In this document: in pieces, positions 25,081 to 34,338 of the stretch | Layout of the letters: every line of letters begins with the position of its first letter | Numbering within the stretch: the stretch's first letter is position 1 | Assembly: GCA_002470515.1 (NCBI GenBank) | Contig: DKML01000020.1 | Span: 87,730-151,729, forward strand | Reading direction: 5' to 3' | Source of the DNA: Proteobacteria bacterium UBA7415 | GTDB lineage: Bacteria; Pseudomonadota; Gammaproteobacteria; Arenicellales; Arenicellaceae | Length of the DNA: 64,000 nt | Notes under the pieces: generated by a model | What the model saw: only the letters and a program-made list of their open reading frames with translations | What the model was told of the DNA's origin: nothing | The model's database searches: none | Position numbers and translations under genes: made by a program

Positions 25081-26280
25081 ATGTTTGAACACTTAAAACC
25101 AATGCCCGCCGACCCAATATTGGGTCTTAATATGGCGTTCCAACAGGATTCTAATCCTGAAAAAATTAATCTGTCGATCGGTGTTTATCAAGATGACACA
25201 GGCCAAACACCTATTTTTAAAGCGGTTAAGCAAGCTGAGCAACAGTTGATCGACGCGCAAAAGACAAAGTCGTATGCACCCCAGGCAGGTGATCCGGCTT
25301 TCTTAAGCGGAACGCTAGAGCTTTTGTTAGGCAAAGAACTAATGCAAAGCAGGGGCGCGCAAATTGCGGCTGTCGCTACGCCGGGTGGTTGTGGAGCCCT
25401 ACGTATGGGCGCAGAGCTACTGGTAAGTGCCAAACGAGATGCAAGAGTGTGGGTTAGTTCACCGACATGGGCCAATCATTTTCCTTTGCTGGAAAGTGCG
25501 GGTTTAATGCTTGTCTCTTATGATTACTACAATACCGAAACTAACCGAATCGACTTTGATGACATGCTCAAAAGCCTTGATCAAGCGGTTGAGGGCGACG
25601 TAGTCCTTTTACACGGTTGTTGTCATAATCCTACAGGCGCAGATCTAACTCAAGCTCAATGGGACGATGTAATCGATTTGCTTGAGGCAAAACGTTTAAC
25701 GCCCTTTATTGATGTAGCGTACCAAGGTTTTGGTAGCGGCTTGGACGAAGATGCCTATGGTGTTCGCCAAGCGGTGTCTCGTTTGCCCGAAGTACTTATT
25801 GCCGATTCTTGCTCTAAAAACTTTGGTTTATACCGAGAACGTACCGGTGCAATTATTGTTGTGACGGAATCAGAAGCACAAACAACGGCCGCAAAAACGC
25901 ATATTCTTACCGCGGCACGTCGTAACTACAGCATGGCGCCTTACCACGGCGAAGGAATCGTTGGCTTATTGCTTGCAGATGCAGGCTTAGCCGCCGATTG
26001 GAAGGCTGAGCTAAATAGCGTTCGTAACCATATGAATGGGCTGCGAAACAAATTGGCTAACGAATTGAATTCCGCGCAAAGCATTATTAATTTCGATTTC
26101 GTTTCTGACAGTAATGGCATGTTTTGTTTCTTGGGTATTCCTAAAGACATGGTATTGGCTTTACGCCAAAAGTACGGTATTTATCTTTTAGACAGTACTC
26201 GTATTAATATCGCCGGATTATCAGACGATAACTTACCCGTCATCGTCGATCGCGTTACAGGATTGCTCAAAGGCACGTAA
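25081..26280 (+). CDS. Class I aspartate/aromatic amino acid aminotransferase
   Basis: PLP-dependent aminotransferase of the AspC/TyrB group, 399 residues. The PLP Lys is Lys246 in ADSCSKNFGLYRERTG. Other family features are INLSIGVYQDDTGQTPI at the N-terminus, the PGGCGALRMGAELL segment, SSPTWANH, HGCCHNPTGADL and DVAYQGFG. Aspartate versus aromatic specificity cannot be read with certainty from the sequence, though the neighbouring NSS transporter and DAHP synthase make an aromatic role attractive. AAGG lies just before the ATG. Confidence 0.93.
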   Translation: MFEHLKPMPADPILGLNMAFQQDSNPEKINLSIGVYQDDTGQTPIFKAVKQAEQQLIDAQKTKSYAPQAGDPAFLSGTLELLLGKELMQSRGAQIAAVATPGGCGALRMGAELLVSAKRDARVWVSSPTWANHFPLLESAGLMLVSYDYYNTETNRIDFDDMLKSLDQAVEGDVVLLHGCCHNPTGADLTQAQWDDVIDLLEAKRLTPFIDVAYQGFGSGLDEDAYGVRQAVSRLPEVLIADSCSKNFGLYRERTGAIIVVTESEAQTTAAKTHILTAARRNYSMAPYHGEGIVGLLLADAGLAADWKAELNSVRNHMNGLRNKLANELNSAQSIINFDFVSDSNGMFCFLGIPKDMVLALRQKYGIYLLDSTRINIAGLSDDNLPVIVDRVTGLLKGT

Positions 26281-26408
26281 TAGTGTTTCGGGTCTGGTTA
26301 CCGATACGCAGATGTCGCGCAGGCCCTGTAAAAAGAAAGAAGTAATAAAGCTATAAAAACTAAAAAGGACGCACGGAGCATACATACTGTCGCGTCTGCA
26401 ATGAATAA

Positions 26409-26446
26409 GCTAACAATTATTACGCTAACAATTATTACGCTAACAA
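26409..26446 (+). repeat. 15-bp direct repeat in the leader of the NSS transporter gene
   Basis: GCTAACAATTATTAC occurs twice without spacing (26409-26423 and 26424-26438), followed by a third partial copy GCTAACAA (26439-26446) ending right at the ribosome-binding site ACAAGGAGA. Tandem duplication in the untranslated leader; copy number could affect translation initiation. Confidence 0.85.
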
Positions 26447-26462
26447 CAAGGAGATAGAGCCA

Positions 26463-27818
26463 ATGGCTGCAAGAGGAGAATTCAGTTCACAAACCGCATT
26501 TATTTTGGCCGCCAGCGGTTCCGCGGTAGGGTTAGGCAATATCTGGGGTTTTCCTATTCAGGTGGCGTCCAACGGTGGCGGGGCGTTTGTTTTTACTTAT
26601 ATCGTTCTGACATTCTTACTTGCATACCCCATCCTCATGGCAGAACTCGTTCTGGGGCGCCATAGCAAAGCCGATACGGTTCGTTCGGTAGTCAATATAT
26701 CGAGCCCTAAGGTAAAACCGTTTGCCTATGTAACTGGCTATTGGGGCATTATCACCGCAAGTTTGATCTTAAGTTTTTACGCGATTGTTGCAGGTTGGAT
26801 GATTGGCTTTGGTGCCGGATCAGTTGCCGAATTGGCTGGGTTGACAGAGCTGAAGGCTTGGTTAACGGCGTTCTCGTTAGAGCGAAACCTGCTTCTTTGT
26901 CTCGTATTCTATGTGCTTACAATGTCTATTGTGGCAAACGGTGTAACGGCAGGTATCGAAAAGTGGTCTACACGATTAATGCCTATATTACTCTTGTTGA
27001 TCGTCAGTCTAATTGCTTTTATAGCAACTCAACCTGGTGCTATGGAAGGCTGGAAAGTTTACCTTCAGCCTGATTTCTCCCGTATTTTAGATCCAGACCT
27101 GGTTATTAGTGCATTGGGGCAAGCGTTTTTCTCGTTATCCCTTGGCGTTGGTACCATGATGGTTTATGGCTCTTACATTTCTAAGGCGGACAACCTTCCA
27201 AGGCTGGGCGCGACCGTTGCTGTGGTAGATATAGGCATCGCAGTGTTAGCAGGCTTATTAGTGATTCCAGCGATGTATGTGGCGTTACACAACGGCGTTA
27301 CTATTTTTGACGATGCCGGAGCACTGATTGACAGTGACCGCCTGATTTTCACAGTACTTCCTGCGCTATTTGAAACCATGGGGTTTGCAGGCATCGTGAT
27401 TTCTGTGTTGTTCTTTATTTTGATGACGATCGCAGCAATCACGTCATCCATCTCGATGCTAGAAGTTCCTGTAGCTTATGTTAGCGAGAGTTGGTCTTTT
27501 GACCGTCGCCGCGCATCCATGATGGTCGGCGCCGGCATAATGATGATCAGCTTCATTATTATATTTAACTTTGAAGCGCTCTTTGGATTCGTGATAAACC
27601 TAACAACTCGCTACAGCGAACCACTAATTGGTTTACTGTTTTGCCTTTTTGTGGGATGGGTAATGCATCGAAACCATTTATTAGAAGAACTCAAACAAGG
27701 TAGCCCCGATCTGGAAAACGGTTTGTTCTGGAAGATATGGCCTAGCTACGTTCGGTTTGTGTGTCCGCTCGTTATGTTAGGTGTTTTCATGCATAGTTTT
27801 GGCTTACTGAGCTTCTAA
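26463..27818 (+). CDS. Neurotransmitter:sodium symporter (NSS/SNF) family transporter
   Basis: Na+-coupled amino acid transporter of the LeuT/TnaT superfamily, 451 residues with 11-12 hydrophobic helices. The unwound TM1 region is GSAVGLGNIWGFPIQVASNGGGAFVF split over the Na+ site (residues 19-44), and MAELVLGRHSKADT follows TM2. TM6 contains GQAFFSLSLGVGTMMVYGSY. Bacterial members import tryptophan, leucine, tyrosine and others; the substrate here is unknown, but aromatic amino acids would fit the neighbours. Strong ribosome-binding site AAGGAG. The 3' end overlaps the convergent DAHP synthase gene by 32 bp. Confidence 0.93.
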   Translation: MAARGEFSSQTAFILAASGSAVGLGNIWGFPIQVASNGGGAFVFTYIVLTFLLAYPILMAELVLGRHSKADTVRSVVNISSPKVKPFAYVTGYWGIITASLILSFYAIVAGWMIGFGAGSVAELAGLTELKAWLTAFSLERNLLLCLVFYVLTMSIVANGVTAGIEKWSTRLMPILLLLIVSLIAFIATQPGAMEGWKVYLQPDFSRILDPDLVISALGQAFFSLSLGVGTMMVYGSYISKADNLPRLGATVAVVDIGIAVLAGLLVIPAMYVALHNGVTIFDDAGALIDSDRLIFTVLPALFETMGFAGIVISVLFFILMTIAAITSSISMLEVPVAYVSESWSFDRRRASMMVGAGIMMISFIIIFNFEALFGFVINLTTRYSEPLIGLLFCLFVGWVMHRNHLLEELKQGSPDLENGLFWKIWPSYVRFVCPLVMLGVFMHSFGLLSF

Positions 27819-28869
27819 AAACTCTTAATTTACCGGCTAATTTTCGTAAAGATTGGTCGGTATTTTCCCAGTCGATGCATCCATCCGTAATGGACTGGCC
27901 GTAGGTCATTGAGCTCTTGTCTGTAGACAGATTCTGTCTTCCTGCCACTAGATGGCTCTCCAGCATTACGCCTACAATGCTGGTATTGCCTTCTAAAATT
28001 TGCTGACTAATGTTTTCGAGTACCAATACTTGCAGTTCGTGGTCTTTGTCTGAATTTGCATGACTGCAATCAATCATTACATTGTTGGGCAGTTGTTTTT
28101 CGCGCAACGCTCGCTCCGTTAGGCGTACGTTCACAGAGTCGTAGTTCGATTTTCCGCCGCCGCCCCGGAGAACAATGTGTGCATAGCGATTGCCTTTAGA
28201 GTGAACAATCGATACCTGGCCTGCTCCGTCAATACCTAAGAAACTATGCCCATGACTTACCGATTCTAGAGCATTGATCGCGACACCCAAAGAACCATCG
28301 GTGCCGTTTTTAAAACCAATGGGAACTGAGAGTCCGCTGGCCATTTCTCGGTGAGTTTGAGATTCGGTAGTACGTGCGCCGATTGCCGACCAAGTAATAA
28401 GGTCTTGCATATATTGGGGCGATATTGGGTCAAGCGCTTCGTTTGCAATAGGCAAGCCGAGCACATTGATTTCAAGCATGAGTTCGCGCGCAATCGACAT
28501 ACCTTTTTCGATCTGAAAGCTTCCATCCAAATCAGGGTCATTAATTAGTCCTTTCCAACCGACCGTTGTACGCGGCTTTTCAAAATAGACACGCATAACA
28601 ATAAACAATTCATCTGCAACGTCATCCGCTAGTTTCTTGAGTTTGTGGGCGTATTCCATTGCCGCTTGGGGATCATGGATTGAGCACGGACCCACGACAA
28701 CGATTAAACGTTTGTCTTCACGATCAAGAATTTTTCTTACCGTATCACGAGAGCCAATCACGTGATTTTTGACGTCTTCGTTTAAAGCGTACTTTTGCTT
28801 GAGTGCCTCAGGGGTAATGAGTTGCTCAAGCGTGCGTATATTGTGGTTGTCTAATTCCATTTTTGTCAT
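27787..28869 (-). CDS. 3-deoxy-7-phosphoheptulonate (DAHP) synthase, class I, copy 1
   Basis: First enzyme of the shikimate pathway, condensing PEP and erythrose-4-phosphate. The 360 residues match the AroF/G/H family. Metal ligands are visible: Cys in VVGPCSIHD, His in DCSHANSDKD, Glu in MLESHLVAGRQ, and Asp in SITDGCIDW. KPRTTVGWKGLINDP and IGARTTESQTHREMASGL are the substrate-binding segments. The C-terminus ends FRSSVSQNYA, unlike the VKARR ending of the second copy. Which aromatic amino acid inhibits it cannot be decided. Convergent, with a 32-bp overlap with the NSS transporter. Confidence 0.95.
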   Translation of the reverse strand: MTKMELDNHNIRTLEQLITPEALKQKYALNEDVKNHVIGSRDTVRKILDREDKRLIVVVGPCSIHDPQAAMEYAHKLKKLADDVADELFIVMRVYFEKPRTTVGWKGLINDPDLDGSFQIEKGMSIARELMLEINVLGLPIANEALDPISPQYMQDLITWSAIGARTTESQTHREMASGLSVPIGFKNGTDGSLGVAINALESVSHGHSFLGIDGAGQVSIVHSKGNRYAHIVLRGGGGKSNYDSVNVRLTERALREKQLPNNVMIDCSHANSDKDHELQVLVLENISQQILEGNTSIVGVMLESHLVAGRQNLSTDKSSMTYGQSITDGCIDWENTDQSLRKLAGKLRVFRSSVSQNYA

Positions 28870-29125
28870 TGATCCTAATGCGTATCAAGAGGAGCATCTT
28901 TTAATATAAGTCTGATTCCAAATCTCAGTTTGAAAGCTTAATGAAGATGCTGTTGTCTGAATTGGCGATGTTACTCATAACTCAATGAGAATCAACCAGA
29001 GACGGTCAAAAACTACCCATGCAAGGCTTAATACTCAAAGTGCCAACTAAAGCAGCACTTTTTTAAACCATGCTAGGTCGCAGGATATCGATGCGACTAA
29101 GCGGGTAATTTAGAATTACCCGTGC

Positions 29126-29650
29126 TTATTCAGGGCGATCACCCAACTTTACTAGGATTATCATAGTGAGTGCCCATGCAATGCCCAGGCTCGCACTGAT
29201 CAATAGATGATCAACCAAATATTCGACTGCGCCAAGTCTTAGCCCTGCGTAATAGGATAGTGGACCGCCTATCAGTCCCATAGCGGAGGGCAGAAGTGGA
29301 TGCAGTTTAAGCCATGCCAAAGAGTGATTTACCGTTAGTGCAAAACCAAGCCAGAGGAAGAGTATCCACAATGGTGCAAAGCCAGAAATGGGCCCATTAG
29401 TTTTAAAGTCCAGAAAGCCGAGCTGAACCCACAAGCTGTCTACGATTATGCCAAGCACTAGGGCAACGGCTAGAAGTCGTAAGTCAGACTGAGCGCGTCT
29501 TGCGGGAGCAAGTTGCCATACAGCTAAAGCAAGAAAACTGAAAGCGGCGGGCCAAGTTAGGCCGTAAGAGCTACCAATCACACAGCACAACCACACAATC
29601 TGAAATAGGGCAGCGTTTACGAGAACGTTGGCGGAGAATAATTTGGACAT
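29126..29650 (-). CDS. DUF2878 family membrane protein
   Basis: A 174-residue polytopic membrane protein with about six hydrophobic segments. DUF2878 hallmarks are visible: VNAALFQIVWLCCV at the N-terminus, PLWILFLWLGFALTVNHSLAWL in the middle, and MGLIGGPLSYYAGLRLGAVEY towards the end. No function is established for this family. It lies alone, divergent from the lytic transglycosylase gene, with no obvious operon partner. Confidence 0.8.
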   Translation of the reverse strand: MSKLFSANVLVNAALFQIVWLCCVIGSSYGLTWPAAFSFLALAVWQLAPARRAQSDLRLLAVALVLGIIVDSLWVQLGFLDFKTNGPISGFAPLWILFLWLGFALTVNHSLAWLKLHPLLPSAMGLIGGPLSYYAGLRLGAVEYLVDHLLISASLGIAWALTMIILVKLGDRPE

Positions 29651-29856
29651 AAAGAGATTTCATTGATTTAATGCAAATATTATAGCGAGACAAAAGTAGG
29701 CACTCTGTGACGAAAACCAATTGATATTTGTTACCACAATGCAACTCACTAGCCTGCCAATTTTGTTATCATACGAAGTTAATAGTCTATTGCCGTTTAG
29801 CGAGCCCCCGGGCCTACAATTCGGCTAGCGTCACACAAAATGGAATTTGTACGTTG

Positions 29857-31683
29857 ATGTTCACCTTACTCACAAAAAATGCTATTGCGCACAGCCGCAA
29901 AGCTATAACGCCACTGTTTTCTAACCATTCTGTTTTACGTGTCTTGGTGGCATTTCCTTTTTTGTTTACTGGACTAAATAGTCACGCATCCAATGAACTG
30001 ACTGTCCCCGTTGCCGATTACGAAATAGATTGTGGTGAAACCTTTGAGTGTCCACAATCACTTATGCCAAGAGTGCACTTCTGGGTAGAAGTCTTTAGCC
30101 GTTGGGACACAGAAACGGCGGTATTCCATGATAAGGAAAACCCACATCGAGTTTATTCAACCGTGTCACGTCGGGATGGATGCCGGCGTAGTAAAGCCGG
30201 GGACAGTCTAGACCGAGAACGCACCAATTTAGGAAAGTCAATCAAAGGTTTAGCAAGTGCTTTGTCGGCGGGCAGATCTTTAACGGATAAACAAAAACGT
30301 TTACACGCAAAATTCAAAGGCGAATCGTCAAGCCAGATTCGCGCCGCTGCGGACCGCCTTCGTTGCCAGTCTGGCAACAGCAATCGTATGCTAGGTGCTC
30401 TTGAACAGTTTAAGCTGTATCGGCCAACGATCCTGGATGCTCTTGAGTCACAAAACTTAACCCCAGAACTGCAATATCTACCGTTTGTTGAGTCGGCATT
30501 TAACCCCAAGGCTTTGTCGCATGTAGGTGCGGCAGGCTTGTGGCAAATTATGCCGAGTACGGGCCGTACATTAGGGCTTACCGTAAATGAAACAGTCGAC
30601 GACCGATATGATCCAACTCGTGCTACTTATGGTGCGGCGCGTTATTTTCGTAACAGTGTCGACCGATTGTCGACGACGGCCTTCGAGAACGGGCATACGG
30701 TTGTAGCCAAAGAGCTAAATCCGTTTGTGGTTACGTCTTATAACTATGGCGTAAGGGGAATGCAGCGAGCGATTCAGCAAGTTGGATTGGACTATGAGCG
30801 GTTACTTAAAGAGTACAAATCTCCCAGTTTTCAAACTGCGGTCAGAAATTTCTATGCAAGCTTCTTAGCGGCACGACACGTCGCCCAAAACAGCGAGTAT
30901 TTTTTTGGTGAAATCACACCCGATTTTTCTGATCGAATCTATGCATTTAACACCGTAAAGTTAGACCGAAAAACGTCGGCAAGACGATTAGTTGATGAGC
31001 TCAATCTTGATAGTGATGAGTTTAAAAAGCTTAATCCGAGTTTTAAGTCGGTAATTTGGAAACATAAAGCGCTTATTCCTGCCAATTATGAAATTAGACT
31101 ACCTTTCAAGGAAAGCGGTTGGTCTCAACAACTCGCGAGTGTAAATTCTTTGCCTGTAGAGATAGAGCGGCCAGGTTTTGTACTGCATCGAGTTCGTTCT
31201 GGTGAGTCTGCGTGCGTGATCGCGCAAAAATACAAAGCAAGTTGCAGCCAGTTGATCAAGCTCAATGGCCTTGATCGACGTGCCACTGTTTATGTCGGTA
31301 AGCAAATTAAGGTGCCTACGTTAACGGGGGGAATATCCGTGGCCGCCGTCAATAAGCCATTGGAGTCTTCGGATACGTACGCGGTTTACTCTGTGCGCAG
31401 TGGCGATACAGCTTGTAAGATCGCGGCACGACATTCTATGAAATGCCAGGAGTTATTGGCGATTAATGGTTTGAGCCGAAGCAGTGTAATTAAGATTGGT
31501 CAGGTACTTAATGTGTCAGGAAGTGATGATTGGCACGTGGTTACGGCAGGACAAACGGCGTGTGGTATCGCTGAACGTTATGGGGTGGGGTGTTCGTCGT
31601 TGTTACGCGCGAACCGATTAGCATTGCGGTCGACAATTAGGGTCGGGCAACGTCTAAGAATCCCGCGTGGGGCTGGTAGCTGA
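29857..31683 (+). CDS. MltD-like lytic murein transglycosylase with three LysM domains
   Basis: Cleaves peptidoglycan glycan strands with formation of 1,6-anhydro-MurNAc. From the ATG at 29857 the product is 608 residues (the frame opens at 29728, but those residues are not signal-like). A hydrophobic segment (about 27-44) ending near SHA looks like a signal peptide; no lipobox Cys is evident. The SLT domain (about 185-320) holds catalytic Glu212 in LPFVESAFNPKALS, then GAAGLWQIMPSTGR. Three LysM repeats follow at about 441-487, 508-555 and 559-604, each with an invariant C-x9-C pair. The 130 residues before the SLT domain also contain several Cys. Confidence 0.9.
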   Translation: MFTLLTKNAIAHSRKAITPLFSNHSVLRVLVAFPFLFTGLNSHASNELTVPVADYEIDCGETFECPQSLMPRVHFWVEVFSRWDTETAVFHDKENPHRVYSTVSRRDGCRRSKAGDSLDRERTNLGKSIKGLASALSAGRSLTDKQKRLHAKFKGESSSQIRAAADRLRCQSGNSNRMLGALEQFKLYRPTILDALESQNLTPELQYLPFVESAFNPKALSHVGAAGLWQIMPSTGRTLGLTVNETVDDRYDPTRATYGAARYFRNSVDRLSTTAFENGHTVVAKELNPFVVTSYNYGVRGMQRAIQQVGLDYERLLKEYKSPSFQTAVRNFYASFLAARHVAQNSEYFFGEITPDFSDRIYAFNTVKLDRKTSARRLVDELNLDSDEFKKLNPSFKSVIWKHKALIPANYEIRLPFKESGWSQQLASVNSLPVEIERPGFVLHRVRSGESACVIAQKYKASCSQLIKLNGLDRRATVYVGKQIKVPTLTGGISVAAVNKPLESSDTYAVYSVRSGDTACKIAARHSMKCQELLAINGLSRSSVIKIGQVLNVSGSDDWHVVTAGQTACGIAERYGVGCSSLLRANRLALRSTIRVGQRLRIPRGAGS

Positions 31684-32039
31684 TTGTTAGCTTTGCTAGG
31701 CAATGGCGAGCCGATGCCAAGCTGCCGACGCGCGTAATTAGTAGTTAATCGGGTTATTACTCAATCTAATTCGAAATGCAAATAGACGGTATAAGACAAC
31801 CTTATTAGTCGAACCCTAGGGGTCTTTGATAGACTCCGCGCCAAATACTCAATCTGTCCGCAGGGTTTAGCGATCTCAGGCTGTTTTTATACCTTAAGAA
31901 AGTTTACTCTGTTTTATGATTTGCTAATTACAGCCCTGTTGTTATGCAGGCATTGTGATCAAGCATTTAAGATAACGATATTAACTGGTGGGCGCAGTTC
32001 GCTATTGCGAGCCCCAAAATATGGCCAAAGAAGGCATTT
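31684..32039. other. 356-bp intergenic region upstream of pckG
   Basis: No coding region is apparent. It probably contains the pckG promoter: TATGAT at 31915-31920 is a fair -10, with only a weak TTAAGA (31894-31899) upstream at 15 bp. The remaining leader of about 115 nt is unexplained. TTCGAACC-like sequence near 31810 is not part of a tRNA fold. Confidence 0.5.
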
Positions 32040-33785
32040 ATGACGACGACTAATCAATCATTACAAACCTGGGTAGACCAAGTCGCCCAACTCACCTCTC
32101 CAGATAAAGTAGTTTGGTGTGATGGATCTGACCAAGAATATGATGCTCTGGTAGAGCAGATGAACGAGACTGGAACGCTGTCTGCACTAAATCAAGAGAC
32201 GCACCCGAACTGTTTCCTTCACTTATCAGACCCACAAGACGTTGCTCGAGTTGAGCACCTTACTTTCATTTGCACAACTGAAAAGGAAGATGCGGGTAAA
32301 AACAATAATTGGATGGACATTAGCGACGCTAAAGAGAAAATGCAGGGTTTATTCAAAAACTGCATGAATGGCCGAACTATGTATGTCATTCCATATTGCA
32401 TGGGACCTGTTGATTCGCCTTATTCACGTTGTGGCGTTGAAATCACAGATAGCCCATACGTTGTTATCAATATGAAGATAATGACTCGCATGGGTGCTTC
32501 TGCGCTTGCACGTATTGAACGTGGTGACCCGTTTGTTAAGGGTTTGCACTCTACCGGTGATTTAGACCCAGAGCGTCGATTTATTATGCATTTTCCAGAA
32601 GAGTACTCAATCATGAGTTTCGGTTCTGGATATGGTGGTAATGCCTTACTTGGCAAGAAGTGTCACGCTTTACGTATAGCTAGCTGGCAAGCTAGAGAAG
32701 AAGGCTGGTTAGCTGAACATATGCTTATTCTTGGTTTAGAAAGCCCAGAAGGCGAAACCCATTATATTGCCGCGGCTTTTCCTTCGGCATGTGGCAAGAC
32801 CAACTTGGCAATGTTGATTCCGCCAGAAAGCTACAAAGACTGGAAAATTTGGACATTGGGAGATGACATTGCATGGTTGCACATGGATAACGAAGGGCAG
32901 CTGCGTGCGGTAAATCCTGAAGCGGGTTATTTTGGAGTTGTGCCAGGCACCAATGCGAAGACAAATTTAAACGCTTTCGATATGATCCAACGCAATACCA
33001 TTTTCACCAACGTTGGCCAAACGGCAGACGGTCAACCTTGGTGGGAAGATAAAAAAGAAGGTGAGCCAGCAATTGATTGGAAGGGGCGAAATTATGATAA
33101 GAACGTTGGTCCTGCGGCTCATCCAAACTCCAGGTTTACGGTTTCTGCGACTGAGAACAAAGCCTACTCAGAGTTGGCTGAAGCGCCAGAAGGTGTTCCT
33201 ATTTCGGCAATTGTATTCGGTGGCCGTCGTCGCGAACTTGCGCCGCTAGTGTATCAATCTAAGTCTTGGCAGCACGGCGTTCTTATTGGAGCCGGAGTAG
33301 CTTCAGAAACGACTGCGGCGGCAACTGGTAAAGTTGGCTTAGTAAGACGCGATCCAATGGCAATGAAACCATTCTGTGGCTATAACTTTGCTGATTACTG
33401 GGCTCACTGGTTAAGTTTCAGTGAGCGTTCTTCTAAATTGCCGCAAATATTTCATGTAAATTGGTTTCGACAAGATGCCGATGGTCGTTTTCTGTGGCCA
33501 GGATTTGGCGAGAACATGCGCGTATTAGAATGGATAATTAGGCGTTGCAAGGGATCGGCAGATGCTGTGGAAACTGCAATCGGTTATTTACCAACGGATG
33601 ACGGTTTAAATCTTGACAGTGTAAATCTAAACGAAGGTGATTGGGCTGCGTTAAGGCATGTTGATAAGGAGCAGTGGCTCTCAGAGATGCAAGATGTTGG
33701 TGAGTACCTTCGCTCTTACGGTGACCGCACTCCTAGCAAGTTACTAGATGAGCACCAACGAGTTGTGAACAACTTATCCGCTTAA
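32040..33785 (+). CDS. pckG: Phosphoenolpyruvate carboxykinase (GTP)
   Basis: Converts oxaloacetate and GTP to PEP, CO2 and GDP in gluconeogenesis. The 581 residues and motifs identify the GTP-dependent class: AAFPSACGKTNLAML (kinase-1a loop, active-site Cys251), EAGYFGVVPGTN, NTIFTNVG and the guanine-contact region FCGYNFADYWAHWL. Proteobacteria such as E. coli use the ATP form, so the GTP class here is a taxonomically informative choice. AAGAAGG precedes the ATG. The transcript ends at a bidirectional terminator. PEP produced here can feed the two DAHP synthases. Confidence 0.97.
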   Translation: MTTTNQSLQTWVDQVAQLTSPDKVVWCDGSDQEYDALVEQMNETGTLSALNQETHPNCFLHLSDPQDVARVEHLTFICTTEKEDAGKNNNWMDISDAKEKMQGLFKNCMNGRTMYVIPYCMGPVDSPYSRCGVEITDSPYVVINMKIMTRMGASALARIERGDPFVKGLHSTGDLDPERRFIMHFPEEYSIMSFGSGYGGNALLGKKCHALRIASWQAREEGWLAEHMLILGLESPEGETHYIAAAFPSACGKTNLAMLIPPESYKDWKIWTLGDDIAWLHMDNEGQLRAVNPEAGYFGVVPGTNAKTNLNAFDMIQRNTIFTNVGQTADGQPWWEDKKEGEPAIDWKGRNYDKNVGPAAHPNSRFTVSATENKAYSELAEAPEGVPISAIVFGGRRRELAPLVYQSKSWQHGVLIGAGVASETTAAATGKVGLVRRDPMAMKPFCGYNFADYWAHWLSFSERSSKLPQIFHVNWFRQDADGRFLWPGFGENMRVLEWIIRRCKGSADAVETAIGYLPTDDGLNLDSVNLNEGDWAALRHVDKEQWLSEMQDVGEYLRSYGDRTPSKLLDEHQRVVNNLSA

Positions 33786-33840
33786 TCTATTGTTTCTTAT
33801 TACGAATATTTTCTAATAGGAAGTAAGTAATACTAAGCAA

Positions 33841-33870
33841 TAAAAAAGCAGCCAGTTGGCTGCTTTTTTA
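33841..33870. terminator. Bidirectional rho-independent terminator after pckG
   Basis: AAAAAAGCAGCC, loop AGTT, GGCTGCTTTTTT: a perfect stem with A-run and T-run flanks, between convergent pckG and the small secreted protein gene. Confidence 0.93.
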
Positions 33871-33891
33871 TTGCTTGCTATAACAGGCTAC

Positions 33892-34269
33892 CTATTCATC
33901 ATCGGTCTTAGGGTTTCTAGCGTTATAGGCTCTGACTGATTCATTAAATTTCTCGGCAGTCTCTGTCTCTGCATCAACCGACCCATCATATAGGTTGGTG
34001 ATTGTGAGCTTGTTTGCATCTAAATCTGCTGATTCAGCATCAAGCTCAGACTCGGCTTTTAATAAACAATCTCGATACCCTCCTAGGTTTCCTTGAAATG
34101 CTTTAAATGCCTTTTGGGCGGCAACAAGTTCATCCATGCTAGCAACATTGCCATCCGGAATTATGGGTTGGGTGGGCAAGGTACAGTCTGCGGCGATTTG
34201 CGCCTGAACTGATGCTCCGAAGCTAAGTAACAGAATTGCGAAAGCGGCTGCGGTAAAAATACGATTCAT
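33892..34269 (-). CDS. Small secreted protein of unknown function
   Basis: I do not recognise a characterised function. The 125-residue precursor has a clear signal peptide (about 1-23, ending VQA before QIAAD). The mature part begins with DCTLPTQPIIPDG, then a helical region VAAQKAFKAFQGNLGGYRDCLLKAE and an acidic helix. The pattern C..P..P.IPDG ... Y..CL with two Cys recalls a group of uncharacterised exported proteins of gammaproteobacteria; a disulfide between them is likely. It has a strong AAGGAG site and an unusually clean promoter with a palindromic operator at 34339-34366, so expression is probably regulated. Monocistronic. Confidence 0.75.
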   Translation of the reverse strand: MNRIFTAAAFAILLLSFGASVQAQIAADCTLPTQPIIPDGNVASMDELVAAQKAFKAFQGNLGGYRDCLLKAESELDAESADLDANKLTITNLYDGSVDAETETAEKFNESVRAYNARNPKTDDE

Positions 34270-34338
34270 TTATGGCTCCTTAAGATAGTATATTTAATTC
34301 TTGGAACAAGCAGTTTTGTTCTCTGTTGGTGATGGCTC

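Noticed and set aside
26281..26462. Glycine or amino acid riboswitch ahead of the NSS transporter
   Set aside because: Only a short tandem repeat and a 5-bp pairing are visible; conserved riboswitch cores are missing.
31684..32039. tRNA suggested by TTCGAACC-like sequence
   Set aside because: No acceptor stem, anticodon arm or CCA-compatible end can be folded around it.
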